Positions 43,691 to 52,717 of a DNA stretch of 64,000 nucleotides are shown piece after piece. This stretch comes from Alicyclobacillus tolerans. Its GTDB lineage: Bacteria; Bacillota; Bacilli; Alicyclobacillales; Alicyclobacillaceae. Position 1 is the stretch's first letter; every line of letters begins with the position of its first letter. The notes beneath the pieces are model-generated. The model did not search any database. It had not been told where the DNA came from and saw nothing but the letters and a program-made list of their open reading frames with translations. A program made the translations under genes and the position numbers. Location of the stretch: positions 142,902 through 206,901 of the forward strand of contig NZ_JXBW01000006.1 in assembly GCF_001447355.1 (NCBI RefSeq), given 5' to 3'.

Positions 43691-43702
43691 AGCTCTCCCT
43701 CC

Positions 43703-44404
43703 CTACACACATTCCGAGGCCAGTGCAAAATCGCACCCGCGCTCGCGGACCGCTTGAACGATCTCGGGAATCGCCGCAATCACTTGCAACGGAGCCCCTC
43801 GCTCTGCACCGTACGACCAATCGCTGTCGTGCAGCACGATGACCGCTCGGTCCGATAACTTGTCACTCACCCTTCGCACCAACTCCCCTGGTTCTGTGCG
43901 GCGCCAATCGCCAACCATCACGGACCATAGCAACATATGCATGTCGTGGCGCGGCAAAAAGAACAATGTCGCCAAATTGCAAGCACCCCACGTCGGCCGG
44001 TAGACGTTTGCCAGTACGCCAAAACGCTGTTGCAAGATACGACTGGCGCCAATGGACTGGCGATACGTCAAAACCGGGTGCAAAAACGGAACGAACAGAT
44101 GCCGCTCGCCGTGTACCTGCACTTCGTGTCCTTCCGCCTTCATCCGTTCGACGATTTCAGGATATTTCAGCGCGTGATCGACAATCACAAAAAACGTTGC
44201 CCGCACACCACACGACTTCAATACGTCGAGCAGTTGCGGCGTGTACTCGGGATGCGGCCCATCGTCAAACGTCAAGGCCACTTTACCCGGTTTGTTCGTG
44301 TACCGCCTGCTGCTTAAATGAAACACGCGCGTCCAAAGTACAGGCACCCCACAGTACGCGACGAGGATGCAAAATACAATGAGACCAATCAGCCAGCCAA
44401 TCAC
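43703..44404 (-). CDS. Membrane-anchored polysaccharide deacetylase (NodB domain)
   Basis: The 233-aa protein starts at GTG with GAGAGGAG upstream, has one N-terminal membrane helix, then NodB motifs: ALTFDDGPHPEYT (catalytic base and metal aspartate), VQVHGERHLFVP (H-x3-H metal ligands), VYRPTWGA and VIVLHDSDWS. It should remove N-acetyl groups from a cell-surface polysaccharide. Lying between two lipid glycosyltransferases, it may act on the same glycan or on peptidoglycan. Confidence 0.87.
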   Translation of the reverse strand: MIGWLIGLIVFCILVAYCGVPVLWTRVFHLSSRRYTNKPGKVALTFDDGPHPEYTPQLLDVLKSCGVRATFFVIVDHALKYPEIVERMKAEGHEVQVHGERHLFVPFLHPVLTYRQSIGASRILQQRFGVLANVYRPTWGACNLATLFFLPRHDMHMLLWSVMVGDWRRTEPGELVRRVSDKLSDRAVIVLHDSDWSYGAERGAPLQVIAAIPEIVQAVRERGCDFALASECV

Positions 44405-44417
44405 ACGCGGTCTCCTC

Positions 44418-45590
44418 TCACGTCGGCAGCAATTCCGGCGGGTACGCTGCCCTCATGGCTGGCGACGTTTGCCGTCCCGTTGCAAACAGCATAATCTTCT
44501 CAGCGATCCGCGCGGCCGCGCCGCAGGTCGGCATGTGTTCCGACGCCATACGCATCCGTTCCAGGATTTCAGGGTGCTGCTTTACTTCCAGTAAGAATTG
44601 CTGAGCTTCACGCGCCGTGCGAACACAAACTGCAACTCCCGCCTTTTCAGCGAAGCGAGCGTTCGCCTCTTCCTGTCCCGGTATCGGCCTGAATAGCAAC
44701 ATCGGCAACCGCATGGTGATGGCCTCTGTCAACGTTAAGCCACCGGGCTTTGAGACAATCAAATCGGCCGCCGCCATGAAGCGGTCGATCTCGCTCGTGA
44801 AACCGTAGACATGCACCCGATCGCTCGCCAGTGCCGAGAAGCGTTTCTCCATACGACGGTTCTGACCGCAGATAATAATGTACTGCATGCCCGATTCTGG
44901 GATAAACGATTCCCAGAGCGGCGGATCGGCCAAGATACCGCTACCGCCTCCCATTAAGAGCACAATCGGCAGGTCTTCGCGAAATCCCATTTCGCGGACC
45001 AACTGGGATCGGTGTGACAACAGCCGCATCACGTTCTCAGCTTGAAACTTGCGACGCAACGGGATCCCCACAACGTCGATCGCGCTGTCTGGCACGCCAT
45101 ACGATACAAGATCCCGCTTGACCTCGTCCGTAGCGACGAAGAAGTGATCTGCGTGATCGTGATACCACTGGCGATGGGCTGTGTAGTCCGTGACAATCGC
45201 GATATTAGGTATGCCAATTTGCCCGGTGCGGCGCAATTCACCGACGACTCCCATCGGCGTTGGAAACGTGCTGGCTATCGCGTCCGGTTGGTAGTACTGG
45301 ATATACTCCTGCATCCGCTCAATGCCTAAATGATTCACGTAGCGCTGGAGGGCCGAGTCCGGATCAATCCGAGACATCGACTTGTAGAACAAGCCGTACA
45401 AACTTGGCGCCTTTTGCACTCCTTGAATCAAACTAAACTTGGCGAACGAACGCAACGCCGGATTCAGCAGGCTGACGTAGTCAACCACTTCGACCTGTGC
45501 GTCTCTTTCTTTCAACGCCTCCTGCACGGCGTACGCAGCCTGGTTATGCCCGGAACCAAAGGACGCGGTCATCAGCAAAACGCGACGCAT
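44418..45590 (-). CDS. MGDG-synthase-like glycosyltransferase
   Basis: The 390-aa protein begins VLLMTASFGSGHNQAAYAVQEAL and has FPTPMGVVGELRRTG, PIVLLMGGGSGIL, YGFTSEIDRFMAAADLIVSKPGGLTLTEAITMRLPMLLFRPIPGQEEANA, the standard MGDG-synthase/UgtP/YkoN architecture. UgtP-type enzymes add glucose to diacylglycerol, making glycolipids and lipoteichoic-acid anchors. It is first in the operon, with a good promoter at 45624-45652. Confidence 0.88.
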   Translation of the reverse strand: MRRVLLMTASFGSGHNQAAYAVQEALKERDAQVEVVDYVSLLNPALRSFAKFSLIQGVQKAPSLYGLFYKSMSRIDPDSALQRYVNHLGIERMQEYIQYYQPDAIASTFPTPMGVVGELRRTGQIGIPNIAIVTDYTAHRQWYHDHADHFFVATDEVKRDLVSYGVPDSAIDVVGIPLRRKFQAENVMRLLSHRSQLVREMGFREDLPIVLLMGGGSGILADPPLWESFIPESGMQYIIICGQNRRMEKRFSALASDRVHVYGFTSEIDRFMAAADLIVSKPGGLTLTEAITMRLPMLLFRPIPGQEEANARFAEKAGVAVCVRTAREAQQFLLEVKQHPEILERMRMASEHMPTCGAAARIAEKIMLFATGRQTSPAMRAAYPPELLPT

Positions 45591-45623
45591 TGGTCTCGCC
45601 CCCTCAAGTCTTCCACGTCTCTT

Positions 45624-45652
45624 ATTCTAAACTTGATATTTCTTGCGGACAA
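45624..45652 (-). promoter_or_regulatory. Sigma-A promoter of the glycolipid operon
   Basis: On the minus strand TTGTCC (45652-45647) and TAGAAT (45629-45624) are spaced by 17 nt, 34 nt before the ATG at 45590. No PhoP-like repeats lie upstream of it. Confidence 0.65.
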
Positions 45653-45696
45653 CTCAAATTCCCGGCGCCAGCGAAATCGCAAGGCGCAGATAAAGG

Positions 45697-45732
45697 AAAA
45701 AGCGGAGAGCATTCGTTCCACTTCTCTCCGCT
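45697..45732 (-). terminator. Terminator of the pstSCA operon
   Basis: AGCGGAGAG (45701-45709) pairs with CTCTCCGCT (45724-45732), and TTTTT follows on the minus strand. It lies 45 nt after the pstA stop. Confidence 0.8.
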
Positions 45733-45776
45733 TATCCTATTCAGTTGACAACCCCTCTAGCCAACCCATTTCTTGT

Positions 45777-46631
45777 TTAATGACGCCCTTGCAACCGATT
45801 CGTGGTGCGCCAGACCAAACCACGGACGACCAACTGGATGATGAGGATGACGACGAGCAAGACGAAAGCCGCTGCATAGGCGAGATCGCGCGCAGCCGGA
45901 TATGGCTGGTCCAAGTAGGTGTAGGCTACGTATGTCAAGTAGCCGACCTGGGCATGGGTGAGCTGCAAACTGGGGTTGTTGGCGTTCCATCCAGCTGTGT
46001 ATAACAGCGGTGCGGTTTCCCCAAGGCCGATGGCGATGGCAAGCAATAGCCCCGTGGCGATGCCACCTGCGGCCGGCCGCCAGATGGCTTGCAGAATCGC
46101 CTGCGACCGCGTCATGCCCAAGGCCCATGCAGCCTCGCGTTGCATATGTGGGACCTGCTGCAAGCTGGTATCCGTGGTGCGCAAAATATAGGGCAACATG
46201 ATAAGCGTCAAGGCAATACCGCCAGCAAGCGCGGAAAACCCCCAGTGAAACTGCAACACAAGAAGCAAATACCCAAAATAGCCGATCACGATGGACGGCA
46301 CGCCGGAGAGGACCTCAGCCAAGAAACGAATGGCTGCGGCGGTGCGTCGCCCAGCAAATTCTGATGTATACACCCCGCCAAGAATACCGAGGGGCGCCGC
46401 AAAGAGCACGGCGATGAGAACCAATTCAAATGTTCCCAAGAGTGCGTTCTCCAATCCGCCCGCCACCCCTTGCGTCGGAGTGAACAGCATAGCGAAGTGA
46501 AACGAACGAACACCACGCCAAACAATAGAAACCAGCAAATCAAAGAGGCCAAATAGAACGAGCGCTGCAGCCAGCCAGGCAATCGACCAGCCAAGATACG
46601 AGAACGCATTACGCCGACGCCTTCGCTTCAT
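45777..46631 (-). CDS. pstA: Phosphate ABC transporter permease PstA
   Basis: The 284-aa protein has six membrane helices and the conserved FLAEVLSGVPSIVIGYFGYLL and AAWALGMTRSQAILQAIWRPAAGGIATGLLLAIAIGLGETAPLLYTAGW. It pairs with PstC to form the channel. Its start overlaps the pstC stop by 4 nt. No pstB follows; the terminator at 45697-45732 comes next. Confidence 0.95.
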   Translation of the reverse strand: MKRRRRRNAFSYLGWSIAWLAAALVLFGLFDLLVSIVWRGVRSFHFAMLFTPTQGVAGGLENALLGTFELVLIAVLFAAPLGILGGVYTSEFAGRRTAAAIRFLAEVLSGVPSIVIGYFGYLLLVLQFHWGFSALAGGIALTLIMLPYILRTTDTSLQQVPHMQREAAWALGMTRSQAILQAIWRPAAGGIATGLLLAIAIGLGETAPLLYTAGWNANNPSLQLTHAQVGYLTYVAYTYLDQPYPAARDLAYAAAFVLLVVILIIQLVVRGLVWRTTNRLQGRH

Positions 46632-47656
46632 TTTGCCACACCTTCCTTCCTCCGGCCGTGACGTGGGCGAACCAACCAGCGTGCAAGCAAATTGGTCGCC
46701 AAAGTGATAACGAGCAGAACTAGAGCAAGTTCCGACAACGCATGCACGGCCATGCCGGATGCATCTGTCTGTGCACTATCCAGCTGATCCGCAATAAAAG
46801 CCGCCATGGTTGAGATTGGACTGTACAAGTTGCTCGGGAGAATATTCATCGCATTCCCGCTCACCATGAGAACAGCCATCGTCTCTCCCATTGCCCTTCC
46901 CCAGCCCAGCGCGATCGCGCCGACCAATCCATCTCGTACATAAGGCAACGAAATATATCGCACGACCTCCCAGGTCGTCATGCCGACACCGAGGCCGCCT
47001 TCCCGCGCAAGCAACGGCACTTGCAACAACAGATCGCGCGCGGTTGCGGTGATGATGGGCACAATCATCATGGCAAGGACGATCCCGCTTGCGAGAAGCC
47101 CATAGCCACTTCCCACTTGCCCTCCAAAAAACGGAATACAGCCAAGTACATGTCGCAGAAATGGTGCCAGATGAGCACTGATCCAGGGCACCAAGACCAA
47201 AATACCCCACAGCCCAATCACGACGCTTGGAATACCTGCCAGCAGTTCGACGAGAATGCTCAATATCCAAGCGATTGCGCCACGGACGCGGTAGGCTAGA
47301 ATCACAGCCGTGAGAATTGCAATTGGCACCGCGATGACGAGCGCGATTGCCGAAGATAAAAGCGTCCCAACGATGAATACTAGTCCCCCGTAGGAAGCTC
47401 CTACAGGCGCCGTGACACCGTTCTTCTTGACCATCGCGCCATACAAATTGCCAAGATCCCACCGTGTATGTGTAAGGAAACTCCAACCCATGAAGTGCAT
47501 AACGGGGATTGATTGGTACACGACGATACCCGCGATAAGCAACAAAAAGATAGCGGGGCTGCTGGCACAAAAACCAGCAACCACGCGAAAGACATAGTCG
47601 GCCACCTTGGCCGTACGCGATACGTTACGCATGTATTGGGCCCCCACAACTTCCAT
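46628..47656 (-). CDS. pstC: Phosphate ABC transporter permease PstC
   Basis: About 342 aa with six helices and ELLAGIPSVVIGLWGILVLVPWI and GLGVGMTTWEVVRYISLPYVRDGLVGAIALGWGRAMGETMAVLMVSGNAMN. The ATG at 47656 overlaps the pstS stop as TGATG, implying coupling. An ATG eight codons on (47632) after GGGGG is an alternative. The long in-frame extension to 47776 lies inside pstS and is not used. Confidence 0.93.
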   Translation of the reverse strand: MEVVGAQYMRNVSRTAKVADYVFRVVAGFCASSPAIFLLLIAGIVVYQSIPVMHFMGWSFLTHTRWDLGNLYGAMVKKNGVTAPVGASYGGLVFIVGTLLSSAIALVIAVPIAILTAVILAYRVRGAIAWILSILVELLAGIPSVVIGLWGILVLVPWISAHLAPFLRHVLGCIPFFGGQVGSGYGLLASGIVLAMMIVPIITATARDLLLQVPLLAREGGLGVGMTTWEVVRYISLPYVRDGLVGAIALGWGRAMGETMAVLMVSGNAMNILPSNLYSPISTMAAFIADQLDSAQTDASGMAVHALSELALVLLVITLATNLLARWLVRPRHGRRKEGVAK

Positions 47657-48798
47657 CAGCCTGTGATCTGTGCAATCTGCGCCTGGCTTTTGGTATAGAT
47701 ATCGGCCGGCAGCGGCAAGAAGTGGACGGGTGTCAGGTAAGATGCTGCATTGCCTTTTCCGGGATCGATAGCCCATTTGAGAAACGCTTGTAACGCGTGG
47801 GCCGTCGTTGTTGATGGCTGTGTCTTTTTGACAATCAAGTATTCAAAATTGATGATGGGATACGAGCTCGCTCCTGGTTCGTCAATCAGCGAGACTCGCT
47901 CGTCGCTTGGCACCTGCTTCACGGCTGCAGCGGCGGCTTGGATATTTTGCGTCGTCGGTAGCACAAACTGTCCAGCGCGGTTTTGCAGTGCTGCATAATG
48001 AAGCCCCGCTTGCACGGCCTTGTCCAACCAGCTGATGCCGACGTAGCCAATGGCATACTTGGTTTTACTCAGAGCAGCGACGACACCGTCATTGCCCTTT
48101 GCGCCAATGGCCGAAGATAGCCCTGGCCACGAAATGGACGTGCCATAGCCATATTGCTGGCTCCAGCTTGCACTACCATGGCTGAGGTACTGCGTGAACA
48201 AGAAGGTATCGCCAGATCCGTCTGAGCGATAGACCGGCTTAATCAACTGATGTGGCAGGGATATGCCTGGATTTAAAGCTCGAATCGCCTTGTCGTCCCA
48301 ATAGGTGACTTTCCCTTCATAAATCTGGGCAAGCACTGCACCGTTGAGATGGAGATGACCTTTGAGGCCTGGCAGGTTATACATCACCTGCTGTGCTGAA
48401 ATGGCCACTGGAATGTTCAACATGCCGGGCGTTTGCGCCATTTGTGCGTCCGCCATGTATGCGTCCGAAGCACCAATGTCTACCGTCCCGGCCGTAGCAT
48501 CGGAAATCCCAGTCCCACTGCCGGTAGAAGCCGCGGTCATCTGCACGTTCGGCTGCACCTTGTGATACGCTGGAATCCACTCGGTATTAAACAGGGGATA
48601 CAGTAACGAGGAACCTGTTTCCGTAAGTGAGATACTGCCTGCAGTCTTCGCGGCACCTGAGGCTGTCGCATTCTGTCCCGGCTGCGCACTGGCGTTGGTG
48701 GCGTTATTTGTCGAGTTCCCCGTGCCGCACCCAGAAACCGCAAGCAATGCGGTGAGTACGGCGGCACCTGCGAACCATTTCGTATGATGTAAGATCAC
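47656..48798 (-). CDS. pstS: Phosphate-binding lipoprotein PstS
   Basis: The 380-aa precursor has a signal peptide and lipobox AVSGC (Cys24), an Ala/Asn-rich linker, then the PstS fold: GSISLTETGSSLLYPLF, AASTGSGTGISDATAGTVDIGASDAYM, YRSDGSGDTFLFTQYLS and NFEYLIVKKTQPS. The SGSG and RSDGSGDT loops are the phosphate ligands. The PhoP-like box at 48853-48906 lies upstream. Confidence 0.95.
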   Translation of the reverse strand: MILHHTKWFAGAAVLTALLAVSGCGTGNSTNNATNASAQPGQNATASGAAKTAGSISLTETGSSLLYPLFNTEWIPAYHKVQPNVQMTAASTGSGTGISDATAGTVDIGASDAYMADAQMAQTPGMLNIPVAISAQQVMYNLPGLKGHLHLNGAVLAQIYEGKVTYWDDKAIRALNPGISLPHQLIKPVYRSDGSGDTFLFTQYLSHGSASWSQQYGYGTSISWPGLSSAIGAKGNDGVVAALSKTKYAIGYVGISWLDKAVQAGLHYAALQNRAGQFVLPTTQNIQAAAAAVKQVPSDERVSLIDEPGASSYPIINFEYLIVKKTQPSTTTAHALQAFLKWAIDPGKGNAASYLTPVHFLPLPADIYTKSQAQIAQITG

Positions 48799-48852
48799 AA
48801 AGATCGTCCTCCCTTAGGTCAATTGTGTGCGTAAGCATGGCCAACGACTCAA

Positions 48853-48906
48853 AGGATAGCAACGCTCTGTGAACTTGCGGTGGAAGGTTCGTTAAAGGAT
48901 CGTGAA
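48853..48906 (-). promoter_or_regulatory. pstS: PhoP-like box and -10 of pstS
   Basis: On the minus strand four hexamers, TTCACG (48906), TTAACG (48895), TCCACC (48884) and TTCACA (48873), repeat with exact 11-bp periodicity. TATCCT (48858-48853) begins 9 nt after the last. This is the classical layout of PhoP-activated promoters in Bacillus. Confidence 0.75.
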
Positions 48907-48931
48907 ATTCGACAACTTTCGTCTTTACAAT

Positions 48932-50179
48932 CTACAACAACTCTTCGCCAGGGTCCGATTGACGTTCCAATTTCAGAAGCTTGGCCACCCACCCTGTCGA
49001 CGTCGCCTGCAACAAAATCGTCGACAAAATCGCTAGAAAGGTGACTGCCATGAGGTCGCGCGCATGCGGTACACCAGCGGCAGCGGCTGATGTGGCCAAC
49101 GCGGCCGGGATCACGCCAGTCTCACGTACCCACATCATCAAGATGATCTCCCGCGCGGACCATTTCGCAAAGCGGTCGCCCGGTACACATGCGAGCACCG
49201 TAAGCGGGCGTGCGATGAACATCAGAGTGGCCGCGATCGCAAGACCAACTCCCAGATCGCGCCCCAACGCCGAAAATTGCACTTGTGCGCCAAGTAGCGT
49301 AAAGATCAGCATGCGCAGCAATGCCGTCGGCAATGCAACATGTGCCAACTCAGCGAATTGAACCTGCGATCGCGCCATCCCGAACACGCCTGGGCTGCCA
49401 AATATTGCACCACTCGCGAACGCGCTCATGAGACCACTGCCGCCAAGATCAACTGCGAGAGCATAACTCCCAAGCGCGATGGCGATGGCCACGACGCTCG
49501 TGTGCAGCCGCAGCCAGGGGGGGCCGTTCTCCGATGTCAGCCATGCTCCAAAGAAGCCAAAAACAGTCCCCATGGCAAGACCAATGCCGGCTTCTCTGCC
49601 AAACATGGCAAACGCAGACGCCAGGTGCAGGGACTGTTGCGCCTTGACCGATGTGAGCACGACGGCAAACAAGACCGAGGCTGTCGCGTCGTTGACCGCG
49701 CTCTCCGCCTCGAGTGCCTGCTGTAAGCGTTGGCGAATAGGTGTCCGTGCAAAGACAGGAATCAATGTCGCTGGATCTGTCGAGGCGATAATCGAACCAA
49801 GTAGTAGACACCAGAGAAATGAAAAGTGAAACAACCACATTGCGATCAAGGCGACGGCAAGTGCCGTGATGAGCACACCGAGGGTAGCCAACAGACTGAT
49901 GGTCAACGCCGCTCGGCGCAGAAGCCTCAGATTCATCTGGCATCCGCCCTCGAATAACAACAGCGCTGCCCCAGTATACACCGCAAACTGACTCGCCCCG
50001 GAGCCACCTGCCACGTGCAGCACGCGCAAACCTGCCGGTCCAAGGGCTATGCCAAGAACGACAAATGCCGCCACATCGGGAATGCGCGGCCGTTCCGTAA
50101 GCCTGCTGATGACGGCGCCAAGTAAGCCGACGAGGGCGATAATCAGCATGGCGTCCTGCCAATTGGCGAGATTGAGCAC
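48932..50179 (-). CDS. Cation:proton antiporter (CPA1/NhaP-like)
   Basis: About 415 aa with 12 hydrophobic segments. The CPA signature residues lie in LLGSIIASTDPATLIPVFARTPI and ALEAESAVNDATASVLFAVVL (ND pair), typical for CPA1 sodium or potassium/proton exchangers. There is no C-terminal TrkA domain. The ATG at 50185 abuts the GGAGG; the GTG two codons later (50179) has proper spacing. It probably serves pH or cation homeostasis. Confidence 0.88.
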   Translation of the reverse strand: MLNLANWQDAMLIIALVGLLGAVISRLTERPRIPDVAAFVVLGIALGPAGLRVLHVAGGSGASQFAVYTGAALLLFEGGCQMNLRLLRRAALTISLLATLGVLITALAVALIAMWLFHFSFLWCLLLGSIIASTDPATLIPVFARTPIRQRLQQALEAESAVNDATASVLFAVVLTSVKAQQSLHLASAFAMFGREAGIGLAMGTVFGFFGAWLTSENGPPWLRLHTSVVAIAIALGSYALAVDLGGSGLMSAFASGAIFGSPGVFGMARSQVQFAELAHVALPTALLRMLIFTLLGAQVQFSALGRDLGVGLAIAATLMFIARPLTVLACVPGDRFAKWSAREIILMMWVRETGVIPAALATSAAAAGVPHARDLMAVTFLAILSTILLQATSTGWVAKLLKLERQSDPGEELL

Positions 50180-50207
50180 AACCATCCTCCTTTAACGTTT
50201 CGGCGTG

Positions 50208-51017
50208 CTAAAAGCAAGTCTCGACAGCCGCGGCAAAAGCATAGGGTTGCTCCAAGTGCGGCGTATGTCCCGCTTCTTCGATCACGACATGACGTGCGGC
50301 TTTCATTTGCCGAGCCATCTGAGAATTGATAGCAGTGAACTTGGCATCCAGTTCCCCGGTGACAAGCAGCGTCGGCATTGTCAGCGTACCAAGCAGGTCC
50401 CAGTTCGATGGCTGTGCTCCAGTGCCAATTCCGCGCAGACTTTGGGCATAGCCAAACGCCGTTCCCTGTTCACGGATCTCCCGTTGCCGCATGCGTACAC
50501 CTTCCGGCAAGGCGCTGTGTGTCGCAAAGAGAGGTATCTTCTCCCAACGCTCGATAAAAGCAGAAAGGCCAATATCCTCAATTTCAGCAGCCAGTCTTTC
50601 GTCTGCTTCTCTGCGCGCGGCCCGCTCCGACGGGGTCGCGAGCCCGGGAGACGCGCTCTCGAGGATGAGCTGCAAAACATATTCAGGATACTGAACGGCA
50701 AAGGAAAGGGCAATTCTTCCACCCATCGAGTAACCCAGCACGTGTGCTCGCGAAAAACCAAAAGTGTCAAGAAGAGCCGCGAGATCGGCCACTTGTTCAG
50801 CCATCCGATAGCGTTCAACGCTGGCAGGCGCCGCAGTCCGCCCGTGCCCCAACAAGTCGGGGGCTAGTACGGTCCAGCGTCGCGCCCAATTCGCGAAAAA
50901 CGGTGCAAAGACGTCGCCACTGCCCGTGAAACCGTGTAACAGCAACAAACACTCCTCACCATCGCCGGCCTGCAGTACGGAATACGAAATGCCGCGCACT
51001 TGCACAGTTCGTCTCAT
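50208..51017 (-). CDS. menH: MenH, SHCHC synthase (alpha/beta hydrolase)
   Basis: MenH eliminates pyruvate from SEPHCHC to give 2-succinyl-6-hydroxy-2,4-cyclohexadiene-1-carboxylate. The 269-aa protein has LLLHGFTGSGDVFAPF, the nucleophile serine in VLGYSMGGRIALSFA, a conserved Asp in TGELDAKF and His in EEAGHTPHLEQP. Its start overlaps the menD stop by 4 nt. Position at the end of the men operon separates it from generic hydrolases. Confidence 0.9.
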   Translation of the reverse strand: MRRTVQVRGISYSVLQAGDGEECLLLLHGFTGSGDVFAPFFANWARRWTVLAPDLLGHGRTAAPASVERYRMAEQVADLAALLDTFGFSRAHVLGYSMGGRIALSFAVQYPEYVLQLILESASPGLATPSERAARREADERLAAEIEDIGLSAFIERWEKIPLFATHSALPEGVRMRQREIREQGTAFGYAQSLRGIGTGAQPSNWDLLGTLTMPTLLVTGELDAKFTAINSQMARQMKAARHVVIEEAGHTPHLEQPYAFAAAVETCF

Positions 51018-52717
51018 CGCGCCATCCCTCGCTCTAGTTCGTGCCGCAATTCGGCAAAGAGGCGTTTGTATACGTGTGTACTCGCTTCGTTGGCAAACGT
51101 GGCTTGCACGACGGTCAACCCGGCATCGTTTATGCCTTTGCGCACCGCCTGCATCAGAGCCTGCACACCCTCCACCTCGACATATCGCCCGCCAAACGCC
51201 TCAATAATGTGTTGGAACTCCAGGCCATGCGGCGTCGTGAAGTGGTGCAATGTGTCTGGTCGCGACGCTTGCGACAAATGCTGAAAAATGCCGCCACCAT
51301 CGTTGTGAATGAGGACGATGACAAGTGGTACCTCGAATCGCTTGGCCGCGAGGAGTCCGTTCGTGTCGTGATAAAACGACACATCACCAATACACAGTAC
51401 TGTAGACTGGCCTGACGCCAAGGCCTCGCCAAACGCAGTCGACGTTAGACCATCGATCCCGCTGGCACCGCGATTGCCATCGACGATGACGCCCGATTGC
51501 GGCCTGACCAAGGCGTCGGCGTCGCGAATCGGCCGACTGTTGCCGATGAATAACCTCTCCCCACTGTGCAACGCCGCGACCGTTGCCCGTACCGCCGTAC
51601 CCTCAAACCAGTGATTGGCGCAAAAGCGTTCGATGAACCGCCTCGCTAAATCGTCCGCACGCTGCCAAGCCGCCGTGTAGGCTTGTGCGGAAGTCGTCAA
51701 CGTGGCTATGAGATGGTTTAGCCCAAATTCGACGCCGCCAGCGATGACGTCGCTGGCAACGCCTAACGCATCGCGATAAAGTGGCGTTTCGTCGCAGACA
51801 AATACGCGCGCACGGCTTTTCACCAGCCACGATGCCAACGCCTTAGAGGTCGGCTCGGCGCCAAAGCGCAGCACCAAGTCTGGAGGCGCCAGCACATGGG
51901 GTGCAGCCTGCAAAATGGCATCGTAGTGCTGGACAGCCTGTGACGATCCCGCAACCGGAGAAATGATATCCGCCAAAATCGGAAGGCCGGTTCGTTCTGC
52001 GAATGCAACGACCGCCTTGACAAGGTTTGCATCGCGCTCAGGACCGAACACGACGAGTGGGCGTTGTGCACTTGCCAAGGCTTCCTGCAAACGTTTGAAC
52101 CGCGAGCCAGCAAACGATCTCGATGGCTCCATCTGCATTGCAGGTGGGGCGAGGTTTACAAGCTCTGGCACCTCATCCCGGCGCGGTGGCACGAGTGGTT
52201 CGACAAACGGGTAATTCAAATGGACGGGGCCCGCCGGACTTGAAGCAGCCAACGTGGCAGCGCGCACAGCCATCGCCTGTGCATGCCGGGCACATTGCAC
52301 GGTGCCATCAGGGATCGGCAGTTCGTAAAACCACTTCACGTGATCGGCAAACATACCCATTTGGCGAATGGCCTGATTGGCTCCTACTTCGCGCAATTGC
52401 GGCGGGCGATCGGCCGTAATCGCGATGAGCGGAACGCGCGACATGTAAGCCTCCACAATGGCTGGATAGTAATTGGCAGCGGCGGTCCCAGACGTGCAGA
52501 CAATCGCCACCGGGCGCCCTCCGCCTTTTGCGAGGCCAAGGGCGAAATAGGCAGCAGACCGCTCGTCGAGATGGGAAAGCAACTCAATCTGCGGGTGTTC
52601 CGCAAAGGCCATGAGCAGCGGCGTGTTCCGAGAACCGGGCGAGGCGACCACCTGGCGTACGCCTGTGGCTGCGAGCCCATCGACAAACGCGTGCACAGGC
52701 CACAAGGTCATGTTCAC
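51014..52717 (-). CDS. menD: MenD, SEPHCHC synthase
   Basis: This ThDP-dependent enzyme condenses isochorismate with 2-oxoglutarate. The 567-aa protein has the N-terminal VVASPGSRNTPLLMAFAEHPQIELLSHLDERSAAYFALGLAKG with the catalytic glutamate region, SGTAAANYYPAIVEA, and the cofactor segment GNRGASGIDGLTSTAFGEALASGQSTVLCIGDVSFYHDTNGLL. GTG overlaps the menF stop by 4 nt. Confidence 0.95.
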   Translation of the reverse strand: MNMTLWPVHAFVDGLAATGVRQVVASPGSRNTPLLMAFAEHPQIELLSHLDERSAAYFALGLAKGGGRPVAIVCTSGTAAANYYPAIVEAYMSRVPLIAITADRPPQLREVGANQAIRQMGMFADHVKWFYELPIPDGTVQCARHAQAMAVRAATLAASSPAGPVHLNYPFVEPLVPPRRDEVPELVNLAPPAMQMEPSRSFAGSRFKRLQEALASAQRPLVVFGPERDANLVKAVVAFAERTGLPILADIISPVAGSSQAVQHYDAILQAAPHVLAPPDLVLRFGAEPTSKALASWLVKSRARVFVCDETPLYRDALGVASDVIAGGVEFGLNHLIATLTTSAQAYTAAWQRADDLARRFIERFCANHWFEGTAVRATVAALHSGERLFIGNSRPIRDADALVRPQSGVIVDGNRGASGIDGLTSTAFGEALASGQSTVLCIGDVSFYHDTNGLLAAKRFEVPLVIVLIHNDGGGIFQHLSQASRPDTLHHFTTPHGLEFQHIIEAFGGRYVEVEGVQALMQAVRKGINDAGLTVVQATFANEASTHVYKRLFAELRHELERGMAR

